In this document: positions 26,761-39,300 of the stretch, piece after piece
How positions within the stretch are numbered: the first letter of the stretch is position 1
How the letters are laid out: the number at the start of each line of letters is the position of its first letter
Source: Stichopus chloronotus
Taxonomy: Eukaryota; Echinodermata; Holothuroidea; Aspidochirotida; Stichopodidae
Direction of reading: 5' to 3'
Assembly (NCBI GenBank): GCA_021234535.1
Contig: CM037850.1
Location: 20,882,446-20,946,445, forward strand
DNA length: 64,000 nt
Made by a program: the position numbers and the translations under genes
The notes under the pieces: model-generated
What the model saw: only the letters and a program-made list of their open reading frames with translations
Database searches by the model: none
What the model was told of the DNA's origin: nothing

Positions 26761-29404
26761 AGACAATATATAAATTAATAAATAAAAATGATATTAATAT
26801 ATATATAGTATAATTAGAAAATAAAAGTCTATAACCTAGGTATTTATTTTTTATTTTTTTCTTCTTCATTGTGACAACCTGGATTTGGTGGAAACAAGTG
26901 AGTGAAGACTCATTTATATTGCCAGTACAGCGTGTTGATGTGTTCGTTCTATAGTAATCAGCTCAGTAATTTCAACTTGCCAGTATATGAACGTATAGGG
27001 TTTAAAATCTTTTAAAATTTTCCAGTCTATGTATTGAAGGATCACAGTTTGAATGTATGCTATTGCACAAAGGGATGACAATTCTCGCACTGGGGAGGAG
27101 GGGAGGGGGGTTGGGCCGAACAGAATATTCTCTGTGACTCTATGAATACATTTCTGGTCTTCGTTGGAATTGTCTACATTGAACTGTTAGAATTGGTTCC
27201 CGTATTTATATTGACTCTGCGGTGATTCTGCATGAAATAAAGGCTACTAAAAAAATTCAAACTGGTCCAATGTGACAACTTTTCTTTGTTGAGTTACCTA
27301 GCTGACATGTGGGAACAATAACAATTGTCTTATTTTTCGGAGCATTATATACCATTAAAACTTCAATATCATACACAAATGAGTCTTTAACGTTGGACGA
27401 ATATTTACATTCAACAGAGTGAAAGATAAAGAAAACAATCATCTTCATAAGGGTGGCCACATTGGCTAGCATCGTGTTTCTGATAATTCGCTAAAGAGAA
27501 ACATTGTAAAAGGTCAACTATTTGATTGAAAGCTTGGAATTCTCGATATAGAGTAGTCTACCAACAGCAGTGTGGAGAAAGGTAGGACGGTACGATGAAT
27601 GGTGCTATAAGAATCCCAAACCTTCAGATGGCTACAACTGATATATAGATGGAGCTATTGACTCTACAACGGGACAAGGGGTGGGACACCATCGAGTTAT
27701 TATAGGTCAACTGACATCACCAAAAAGCTAAGACTCTCCGTGTAGTGACCCATCATGACTGCGGGTGAAATTACCAGCTGAACTGGCATATACCACCGTG
27801 AAGACAACGGAAAATCGGTATGTATTGACGAAGGTCAGTAATCTATGGTGAACGTTCTGTAGCCATCACTGTACAGTTGAAGTCTGTGAAAATCTCTTTA
27901 CACCCAAACGAAGCTTCTTAAAATGTTCTGAAGTTAAGAAACTTTGGTGTAAATGCCAATATTTCTTCATTTCCGTTCGGAATTAGGTACACTGTAAAAA
28001 AGGTCTGTAAATTTACAGAAATAAAACAAAGAAATAAGCAAAAATTACAGAAATTGTTTTGAAACTAATTACCAGAACATTTTTGTATTCCTTTTGTATT
28101 TCTTTATTTTATTTTCTGTAAATTTAAATTTTGCAATTTACATTTTTAACAGTGTAGTAGGCCTAGTATGCATGGCATGTTTATACTTGAGCTACAGCGA
28201 TATATGTTTACACTATTGTAGACGGTAGAAACGATTTTAAGGCATTTCCACCTCCTGAACTTAACCCCCGCCATGACACATACCTCAGAACAACAATGAC
28301 AAGATTTATTGATGAGGCCATATAAAAAGAAGAATAAATGTTAATAAAAATATATGATGAATAGTCAACTATTCACATGCTGTAATTGTAAGTATAATTA
28401 GTAATCTACGGCAAATCGATGGAAAATCGTTCTGCTACAGGGGGAGGCATGACTCCGACGAACCGAGGACAACCGTCGATGAAAGGTGAATTATGTCGGC
28501 ACACTGCATGTTGATAAGCCGACGTTGGGGGGACGTCGGGAATGAAGCTGTTTTCCGCTGCTGATATGCCGCTGAAAGTCCGCCGCCGACTCGCTGCATG
28601 GCTGGGTAGCGACTATCAGAAATATAGACATCAGAAAGTGAATTCCACACAGCCAAGCCACTATCACAAAGCAGTTGGAAAGCAGGCTTTTATTTCGACC
28701 TTAAAGAAGGTTTGGTAGCCTACTTGGCGAAATATACATCTGACATAACTTTTTGCACTTCCTGTCTCCAAATAGAGTAGAAGCATATAACAGCAAGTAA
28801 CAGATTTGTGATAAAGAAATGATCTGCCAATGACAAATTCTATTAGAAAGTGCCCAAGTAGAGATAAAAAAAAAACGTTAATTTTTATGTAATTGCTTTG
28901 TTGATGCCCACAAGATAATACTCATGAATACCATATGTATTTTATGTCCCCCCCCCCCCCGGTAAATTCTAGCTGTAACGTAATGGAATCGTGTTGTGTG
29001 GTCGTAACTTCGGGTTATCAATGTTTAATTACCTAGCTGGACACTGCAAGTAGGCCTACATTGTTTGAGAGAATTGAGACTGTCTGGGGCGATGAGTTTC
29101 GGTTGCAGGGGTTGCGTCACCCCCCCCCCCCCACCACACACACACACACACACCTCTCCCTGCACTGACGAACGAAGGAGGGAATTATGAACATATATGT
29201 AACATATATACCCTTTCATCACCGCGTAGCTCATGATGCATGCTGAATTTGAGAAGAGTGAAGTAATAGGCCTAGTAATTCAGGCAAACCCTCATTTTTC
29301 CTCCGTTGCTGTGCTTGACAGTTTGTGTGCAATAGGCCGGCCTACCATAGGCCTGCAATAAATTAAGCTGAACCTTCTGACGGAAATAATTTACAGCAGT
29401 TACG
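26761..29404. other. Intergenic stretch without recognised gene
   Basis: It contains the second palindromic MITE (27990-28154), a short CpG-richer patch at about 28430-28650, C-runs near 28950 and 29120, and a CA microsatellite near 29135. The - strand of the CpG-richer patch encodes AVWNSLSDVYIS, reminiscent of the WNSLP motif near LINE C termini, but this is too short to call. Confidence 0.4.
27990..28154. mobile_element. Palindromic TA-flanked MITE, copy 2
   Basis: The 165-bp element is bounded by TA on both sides, begins CACTGTAAAAAAGG and ends TTTTTAACAGTG. It aligns along its whole length with 4479-4642, sharing CTGTAAATTTACAGAAA and TTTTGTATTTCTTTATTTTA. The same Tc1/mariner-type classification applies. 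Confidence 0.75.
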
Positions 29405-30039
29405 ATGGCGGAAAATGCAGTCCGATCCCCGAACTCAGTGATACCCCCTATGCTAATTCATGAATGGCTCTTTTTCATTATGTGTGGTATACCATTTTTG
29501 TTGTTGAATCGTAGCACAACTTCTTACTTGGTAAGCAGTACCATGATATTCAGCAAAGTCATTAAAGTACGTATTAGAGAAAGGAGAAGACAAATTGCAA
29601 GAGTTTGATGATTTTTTTTTTTTTCAATAACGACTGCTTATATTCATTTTAGTTAAATTGTGCAACTTTTTTTTTCAATTTCAAGTAGGAGTTTTGGAAT
29701 AAAAAGGAAGTGTCAACTAGATAATTGAATAGTAATACTCTTTTATTTTCATTTCTTCTTCTTGCGTGAATTTCAAATCAGTTCCAGTGAATTGAATAAT
29801 TATCCTAACAACTGTTTTGAATCCTGTATTGAACCTTGAGACGAATCTAGTGGTGATAGCTTCAGGCTGGTAATTGCTGCAAAAGTAGGGACTTTAAAAT
29901 TGTCAATGTTAAGTTATAGCTAATTAAACAAAAAAAAAATTAATCTATTACTAATGCACATATTTAAATATTTTCAAGATATATTGCAGATAATTACATT
30001 TTCTGGTGTATTTTTTAGCTTATTGAGGATTGGCACTAA
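29405..30039 (+). CDS. Possible two-exon 48-residue membrane microprotein or leader ORF
   Basis: An ATG at 29405 opens 42 codons up to a good donor (TTG/GTAAGC at 29530). A pyrimidine-rich acceptor at 30018 would add six codons and a TAA at 30037-30039, with phase kept. The product would start MAENAVRSPNSVIPP and contain a hydrophobic stretch, WLFFIMCGIPFLLL, long enough for one membrane span. The second exon ends in another donor at 30115. Joined to an acceptor at 30287, it would form the 5' leader of the ankyrin gene, which would make this an upstream ORF of that mRNA. I do not recognise the peptide. It could equally be a separate small gene or chance. Confidence 0.3.
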
Positions 30040-30308
30040 CCATCATGTCCAAGATCCTGCTTAGATGCTACCTAGGAGACAACGTACGCCTTGCTTGCAT
30101 AACACGCATTGATCAGTAAGTGTTGTTCATGCACTATGTTACTACTACTAAAATACTGTAAGCCTACTACGTAACAGTTAGTGACAGACATGAACTTTAC
30201 TGATATTTCTAAAAACTGCACGAAAGTGAAAAGGCTAAGCTTAAATCATCAAGGCAAAAGGTAATCCACCGCCGCTTTCTTTGCTAGGCGTAGCAAATAG
30301 GCTAGTCG

Positions 30309-33300
30309 ATGGATATTGCAGCTGTTGCTTCGAGTGGAAACGTTGAGGTGAGTTCAGCCCAGAGGTTGTCCTAGCGTTAAGTATGCGCTCTTACTAGTAG
30401 TCTTACCTAGCCTACACGTAAGTTTAAAGTGATAGGCTACTGCAACTGCAAGTATGTACAGTATCCCGAAATTGGCGCACTTAAGGAATCCATCGCCGAT
30501 ATTTTAAATGTCACAAACGAGCCCTTATTAGAGGAAACTTACCAGAAATGGGTTCATAATCGTGAAATACGTAATTGTGGTTAGATTCAAGAAGGTTAAA
30601 GGCTGTATTGCATCACCCTAAGCTATATATTTTTACCTCCCTGAAAGGAAAATTCTCAACTGGTTCTAAGTTACAATACTCTTAGATTGCCAGCAAATTT
30701 GAAAGATGCAGAGCAGCTCGTATTACACAGCGTACACAGGGATCCATTGTTTTGATTACACATGTGGAGGAATGTAAGACAGGCTGAGGGAGGGACTAGA
30801 GGTAGGTGGTTGGGAGAATTGAAACTGTCTGGGGTGATGCATTACAGCCTTTAAGCTCACTTCAGTAACGTTGCCACCGTGATAGCGAGTAATTTTTGAA
30901 GGAAGCCCCAATTTTGGGGCTCGCCAACTACGGGGTACTCTATATAGCACTTACTCCAACTTTGCACACTGCCGAACTTAGCGCACCGTTTTAAAACTAA
31001 GCACGAGAATGCAATGGCCTAAGGAGCTTGACAAAGTTTTGACCACCGTGACCAATACCATATCTTGTATTGATTCAAAGAAACAGTGTTGTCTAGCCTA
31101 ACATTAACAACTTTGCCTGATTAGTTAACTTAATGGTGCTACTTCATTGCACAGGAGAGGTAGACTATAGGCCTAACTCAGCCTATTCGCAGTTGCAGCG
31201 TAATCTTACATATTTTTAAGTCATGATTTTGACCATTCAAAGGACTTGCTCAGCACCATTTTTTTATGCTAGTTTGCTCACAGGTAATTGCTACAGCTTT
31301 ATGTGCAGGATTTCTTTTAATAGACATTCTTTATGTAATGATTGTCATGCTAGCGGTACAGTATGAGATGCGTAAAGTTTGGCAGGAGTACATTGTATTG
31401 TTAACTCAAGGTGCTGCTGGTTAAATAGACAGATTTCAAAGTAAAATTTCTGCTACATTAGATTAAAGGTCAAGTTAGATTTCCAAAGTTTTTACATAAG
31501 ATGCCCAAAGTTTTACTGTATCCATCCATGCTACTACTATTCAACATGTTGTATTCACTCAATTGCACATGTTATTCACTCAATTTTCATGTTGATCCAA
31601 GGTTGTGCTAATGTCTTGCTATCCTGTAATGATTTGACATCATCTAATTTTCCCTTCCTATTAAAGCTAGTGTCATCTCTCATCCAAAGCGGAGTGGATG
31701 TAAACCAACGTTCCAGGGAAGGATTTCTCCCACTTTGCAATGCTGCATTTTGGGGTTACAGCTCGATAGTGGAACTTTTACTCCAAAATGGGTGGGTACT
31801 GTATATACCGACCTTAAACTGTGTAATTTTATCAATGCACCTGAAAAGTAACTTCTGCATCAATTCTGTATTGAACGGGGCTCCACTGTCTATGTCCATT
31901 TGTCACACTGTGAAAATGTATGTAGCACTGAATGAAAGTAAAAATTACTGGATTTTGCAGCGTCATTTCAAGTGGTGCACACTACAGAAAGCATGCCAGT
32001 GGAATGAAGTATTCACTTCTAAATTTCAGTGGTTATTTCAGTTAATAAATGCACTAAATTTCAGTGAAACTGTGGAATTTAGTGGAAATTAGTTGAAATG
32101 AGTTTACAGATCGAGCCACTCTGGAATTCAGTGAAACATTTTGTAAATTCATCTGAATGCTTGCGGTAGAATTTTGTGCAGAGGTAATTCTGTACTGCAG
32201 TTCCATGATAAAATCTGAGTACAATTGTACCTCCTCATCCTCATAGGTTAATAACAAAAACTACAGTAAGTAAATGAATTAGACATACTGTAGTGTTAGG
32301 ATCCAAAGTTGACGCTGAACGTTCTTAAAACTTACCTTAATGTTGTAAATCTGTGAAATTTGACTTCTTGTTTTGGAAATAGCTGTCCCCATTATAAATT
32401 AAATCTAATTATAAATAATTATAATTATTTGTGGTGACCAACATGTCTGAAGTAGGGTAACCTTCAGTAATTTCATACTTAGCCACTGTACGGGATGGCT
32501 AAAATAATGTTAATTAGATGATATCTATAGTTTTTGGTGGAGACCAAAATTCATTAGACCTCACTTGAAGTCATACTGGGAAAACTACCCATAAGCAGAT
32601 CTATCGAAATAAGGATTGCTACTGTATTGGGGGAATCTTATATAGCAGGCAGGGATGTACAGGTACCTACGGTCGGCGGTGCTGGGCGGCCATACCCAGC
32701 ACTAGATATTTCTGCTCAGCACTCCAGGCAAACGCATGTCTCATCGCCCACCACAAATCTGCCAATGGAGACCTAACACTAGCCCCAAATTTACTCTCTA
32801 AGTAAAATGAGGGAAAAATGAAAATTTAATGGCTGAAAAATGGGGTAGGTGCCATGGAGTGGGTCGAGGTGCTTTCCCAAGATCAGACTTTTACCCAAAG
32901 CTCAAATTGGCTAGCTACATCCCTGGTAGCAGGTAGCATTGTCCATATGGAGTACTGTAGATGATCCAGGCACATTGCTTTGTTGGAGGGTAAAAGTCAT
33001 GTGCGGTCACGAGAGGTTAAAAGGTCAAAACCATGTAAACTGTTACTGTACATAGCAAAAAGAGAAATTGAGGAATATCATACTTGCATGTCTATTAATA
33101 ACATTTGGTAGTTACAAAGCAGTTGTTTTTGTGGAGGTCATTTGCGGTCACTGCAAGTCAAATATCTTGTGGACACTTTACATCCATAATGAATATTTCA
33201 TTGAACTGTCAATTGTTGCACCTATTGTTATAAGAGGAGGTGAAAGGTCATTTTGGCTAAAAATATTTCACAGGTCAAAGGCTGTTAACATGATGTCTTA

Positions 33301-36300
33301 CTGTAGGTAGAATCAACTGCACTTTAAAAACTGAGCTCCTGCTTTTCGTGTGAGTGATTCACGCTTATTGCAATATACTGTATACAGTATGTCCATGTGG
33401 CAAGGAATCACAAAGCCTTTTGGCAGTCTCAGGCTGGTTATACATAGTTGGTTTATAGTCTTAGGCCCTTCTGTGCAATCCAAGCTAAAGCAATGACAAT
33501 ACATGTGCAAGAAAGGTTTGCTTAGGGCCAGCGATATGGCTGTAAAAATGGCTGAATGGCAAAATGGCTGTCATGATCACATGATACAGGCTTTGTAAAG
33601 TGCTGTAGCCTGCACATACCTGTCAGACCCTTTGTGTCATAAAATCTTTTAGTTTACCTCAAACTTAGACGTCCTTCATCTGTCTTTAATTTTAGAGCAG
33701 AGATTGATTTGTCAAATGCAGGCACAGGGTGGACAGCTTGTCACTGCGCAGCCTTTCAAGCCCATGGGAAAGTCCTGATGAAATTGATGCAACATAAGCC
33801 AAATCTGACGATCAGGGATGCTCAGGGCAGGTAAAAAACTAATGTATGAGCAAGTCTAATGTTATGGTATTTCTGCCAGCATAAAAGTAAACTGGTTATA
33901 GATAATATGTAAAAGTAAACTGGTTGGAGATAATATGTGTCACCCCCCTCCCATCCCCTGCCAATCATACCACACTGACTACCTCACATTTTGGTTGGAA
34001 ACTCAATACCTCTAAAATGTCCCTTTGTGGTGATGGTACAGTATGAAATTGTCTGCCAATGAGTTTCATTTTTAAATCAGCAAATTGTAGAAGCAGATAC
34101 AGTGCGACTGTACAGTACATGTAAATTTAGTATTTACAGTACACAATGTTCTGCAATTTCATTGACGGAAAATGTTTCAGTCAATGCTGAAGTGGTTCCT
34201 GAAACCAGCCACAGACCCTTGTTTAATAGAAGTGATTGGCTGCAATGTGTTACAGTATATATGTGCCAGCTGAATCATGTTATTTAATATGTACCTTAAC
34301 TAAGTTTGCAATTCTAGATGAAAGCTGATTTCAAGTTTGATTTAGTTTGGAAGACTGTTGCCAAAGTTGAATCTGCCCAAAAAAATGTGGATGAAAGGTT
34401 TATCATGTGAACTAAGAATGTTTTCGCAATTTCAGTCCCAGTACTAATGTTCAAGGCAAACAGAGATTTAAATAAGTACATACAGTATGTGAACTGATGC
34501 TCAAGGAAAAAACAAAAATCACAATGCCATGGCAATTACCGATTTGATATGCTCTGTCAGTGATGAAGTGGATGCACAAATTTCATTGGTAGAGCAACTG
34601 TTTTTCTTTTGCTTCCCTTACCTTAGGACAGCATCTGACTTTGCTTCAGCTCTGGACACCATTTGGCCTTTTTTTGCTGCGGAGGGTTGTACTCGAACTC
34701 CCAAGACAGAGTTGATAAGACTTGGCATAGTCAGAAAGGTAAGACGTATAGTGTATCTTCTTCTCATTCACAAGATATCAAGGGATATATTTCTGATAAA
34801 AAATTGGAATTTCTTCTTTTTTTTTAGAGCATCTTGTCTCACCAAATATGCCACCAACCTGCAACCATTGCAGATTATAAGTTTCAATTGAGTGTTGTGA
34901 AAAGGCCAGAAAGTTTGACAGAAAAAAGAAAAAGCTTTTGCAGTTGACAGAAACCAAAATAAGTTGACCTACAGTAACACCAAGTAAAAATTAAAGTGGT
35001 TGGCCACTGGAGAAAAGCTGATACTTCATAAAACATAGGAATATTTTTCTCTCTCTATTGGCACTGGTGGCAGATTTCAAGGCTAAATAAGGACTTCCGT
35101 TTCAAAGAACAAAGAGACCCTTGCAATAATTTGCCTCTATTAAATGACCTTGTTGTAACCTTGAGGCAACTGGCAGTCTTTCTTGCCCAGAGTTCCTTCA
35201 AACAGCAATATTTTGATTAAGAAATGGCAAATTTGTATGGGGTTTGAAATACCTGCAGTTAAAACACATTCTCTTTCATTTAAGAAGTCCTTTACTTTTC
35301 AGTGAAGTATTCCTTTGAAACACAAAACTGAGTGTATGGCCCAAGGAAGATTCCAATTTAGACTGGGTTTTTTTTTTCAGATGAATTCTGGTTTTCCTGT
35401 CAAGTGAAGTTTGGGTCTCCTGTCAAATGAATTCTGAGTTTCCTGCCAACCGAATTTTGGGATTTCTGTCTATGAAATGAGCCTTCCATGGACAGCTGAA
35501 AGGGATCTTGAAGGAAAGAAAACAGTTTTTTCACAGCAGGCAGAAATGTCACATTCTTAACTTAAGATACATCTGTTAGTAAAAAGACTGCTCAGGGAAA
35601 GAAAGATTTCTAGTTTTTTCAAGGTCCCAAGGAGTTCTTGAACATCAGCAAATTCCTACAAAAAAGTCTTATCTTTATGGAAGGGATAGCGTTTCATAAA
35701 CATACTGCTAACAGAGGGCATGTCATGTGACATTGTCTTTGTCCCAGTTCATCTGGAAAAGTAGAACACTCCCAGACGTATCGTTTCCATGGAAGATTTG
35801 CGATCATATGCAGACAACAAAGAAGTAGACGCGGTCGAAATGATTATTGATTCACCAAACAATGTGAATGTGTGGGTATTTCATTCTAGATATGTCTGAA
35901 TATTGTAGGTCAATGATTTTGCATCCTAGACATCCTTTAAACATCATGAGATCATTCAGAGATTGTTGGGTTTGAAAAGTGATCAGCAACATTTAGATAT
36001 GTATTGTTTGCTTTTAATATATAAGATCTTCCCCACAGTAAGGCAATTTGTCCAAATTTTACAAAGGGAGAATAATATGACATCCATATCACTTGTGTAC
36101 TGTAACACATGACACATTCAAATATTTTAATACGTACAGGTGTGCCATCAAACACATTAAGCGTTGAGTGTATCTTCTTCGTATGGTCATGGAACATGTT
36201 GCATATTGGGCATAGCACTGCAGGCTCCTGCTTATTGTGGTTTTGTGCTTGGGAGTTGCTTGTGAGCGGAGTGTTTTGTTTTTTCTTTTGTTTAGTGTCA

Positions 36301-39300
36301 TTTGGGGGATGGGAGTGACGTTTTGGTTCCTCAGTGCTAGGCAGGTCAAGTAAAATGTAGAGTAGTAGGTCAACGTTGAGTGAGATCAAGGGCGCCAGGC
36401 TTAGCCCTCCAGAACAGGCTATTTGTTCCCTTGCATGGCCTACGCTGATGAGCCCCGTGCTCCAATCGTAGTGTAAAGCGCTTGATCTGTTCCAGGGTTA
36501 CAGGCTAACAGATCATGGACCGATAAAAGTGGCGGATATATATGAAAATTAGCTTCACAACGTCACTTCCATTAACCTTTGAATTGTAGGTCTTAGCTTG
36601 GTTTCATTGTAGAGTAAGCCTTTGATATTGTAATAAAAACATCACACCTCTGAAAAGTAACATCATGGGTAACTTAATTGAGCTGATAAAGAGATAGAAA
36701 CAATATTCATTTAGTTCTGCATGGCCACTATGATGTAATTTATATTCATTTAGTACGACCCACTACAGTATGACATAGTTATAATTTAATTAGTATGGCC
36801 ACTGTAACATACTTCATTTTCAATTAGTATTGCCACAATGATATAGTTTATATTCAATCCATATAGCCACTATGACATAGTTTTATTCAATTGTTTTGGC
36901 CAGTGACATACTGTAGTTTATATTCAATTAGCGTTGCCACAATGACATAGGTATATTCAATTAGTATGGCCACATTGGCAAGTTAATGTATCCACTTAGT
37001 ATGGCCACAATGACATAGTTTATATTCAATTTGTATGAGCAGAATGATGTAGTTTATATTCAAATAGTATGGGTACTACAGTATGACATAATTATATTCA
37101 ATTTGTATGGCCACTATGACAGTTATACTCAATTAGTATGGCTACAGTGACATCATTTACATTCAATTAGTATGGCCACTATGACATAGTTACATTCAAT
37201 TAGTATGGTCACAATGACATCATTCACATTCAATTAGTATGGCGACTATGACATAGTTTGCCTTCATTTTTGTTGCAATTATTGTTCAAGTTTCAATTCA
37301 ACAAACTTCTGTTAGGTCATCATCACAAATACTGCGTTTCCTCTATGTTGCAAGCAATGGACAGTAATGTCTGGTTCATCTTGTCAGTAAGTTGAATAAA
37401 TCGCAGAGTTTTCTGCAAGTCATCTGTTGATTGCATTAATTGCTTCAAAGCAAGATATTTGAGCGACTTTTTGTCAGTCAGTCAGTTTCCTTATTCCAGC
37501 CTGCCAGAATTTACTGACCCATGTACTGTACAGATCTAGTTGTTCTTCATCCTAATTTCAATAGAACTGACCAATGGTGAGGTATTCCTCTTTTAACTCT
37601 GTTAATTACTTATTCGGTGTAAACAAATTTCCGAAACCAAAAATATCTCCATCAGTGACGAAGATTATGCAGGTAATCTGGAATCCCATCAGTTTGACGT
37701 CATTTCAAAATCTTTTGCTGTTTGTTTTTCAAAGTTTGAACCTTTGAAATAAATGTCAATGAACAGTAGGAGCCAAATAGTAATGACTTGGTCTCTGAAC
37801 AATGTAGCAAAACAATGTCAATGGATTAATATTGCATTAAAGTAACATTATGTCGCTGAGAGACCTTTTTTTTCCGTGGCTGTTTAGGTCATCAGCGTTT
37901 CTACATTCCATGCTACCAGAATTTACATACCACATGTAGCAGGCTGTTCTTCATCTGTATGTGAATAGAACTGTTTCACTATGAACTTACCCTCTTTAAA
38001 GTCCAAGGAATTAGGGATTTGGTGTAAACAAGTCTCAAAGAAACCAAAACTATGTCCGGCACTGCTGACAGTCATCTTCAAGCACAGCTTCACATTTCCT
38101 GTGTCTTTTTTTTCATAAAAGTTTGAACTAATTTAGAAAGGGTTTCTTGGAGCTGTCGTTACATACACAGAGTCCTTAACCCTTAACGGCATATGATAAA
38201 GACCACATTCTCGTCTCAGCTCTATTTTGTAAGTGCATTAATGGTTTCCTTGGCTCTCTTTATAAATCCCTCCCTCCCCACTTTTTTTTTCAGGGCCACT
38301 GTTATAATTACTTAATCAATATCCCTTGGCAGATGAGGGAGAGAGGAAGAACAATTTCATGTGTGTACACCTCAGACTTTTTGTTTGTGGCATCAGGTAT
38401 AACTCAGGCATAGCTGGAGATTTCTAAAAGTGTGCTGTTCATAAACAAGCACAGCAGTTGCAGATAGAGGAAATGAGTTATGGTTTTTGTGTAGTCAATG
38501 ACTGATTGGGTACCATACCCCTGGGTTTGGAGGCAACTATCCATCTCAGGGATGAAATTTAGCGGTCGTCCGGTCGTCCGAGACGACCAAAATTTCTGTA
38601 GGACGACCAAAGTTACTACCTCAGGTTGTCCTTTGGACGACCAAATTTTACCCCTGGTCATTTACATTGTGACACAATGCGTACAACTCAACACTGAGAT
38701 GCAACCAAAATATTAAACATGCATGAACTTTCTTCCAAAACATCTGTTTTCTTTAACAAAAACCGCCAAAACAACCTAAAATCCACGGTACATAAAACGC
38801 CAAACAAACAGCCTCAGTGTACGATCATGTTTCAACTGATTTTACTGTACCAGACATGCACATACTGTACACAGCAAGTAGCAGATAGATGACTCGCAGT
38901 CGAAGAAGTCGGCCATATGTGCCAGGTGCAAGGCCTAGGAGAGCTGGTTCATATATTAAGTTTCATGGAGTTTTTAAACCCCCATAATTTGGGCTAGTCC
39001 AAGTAGTATGTAATTCAACCAATCACAGTGCAGAATTTTCCTACTGGCCCACAGTGTATTTGAGATTAACAAAATGAATTGTTCCAACATAGGATTGAAA
39101 AATGTTTTAGAACTGTTTGATTCCCCGGGATTATGTTCTCACGCCGGCGGGAAAAAAAAAATTCCTTGGAAAGGAGAGTGGAATGAGTTGACAGTAGAAG
39201 CAAATTCAGATAAGCCACTCAGATGGTGTGTTTTCAGTAGACACTTCATGCGTACTGTCAGATTTTGATTCAAAAGGAATGAATTTTCTAAATAGTGATA

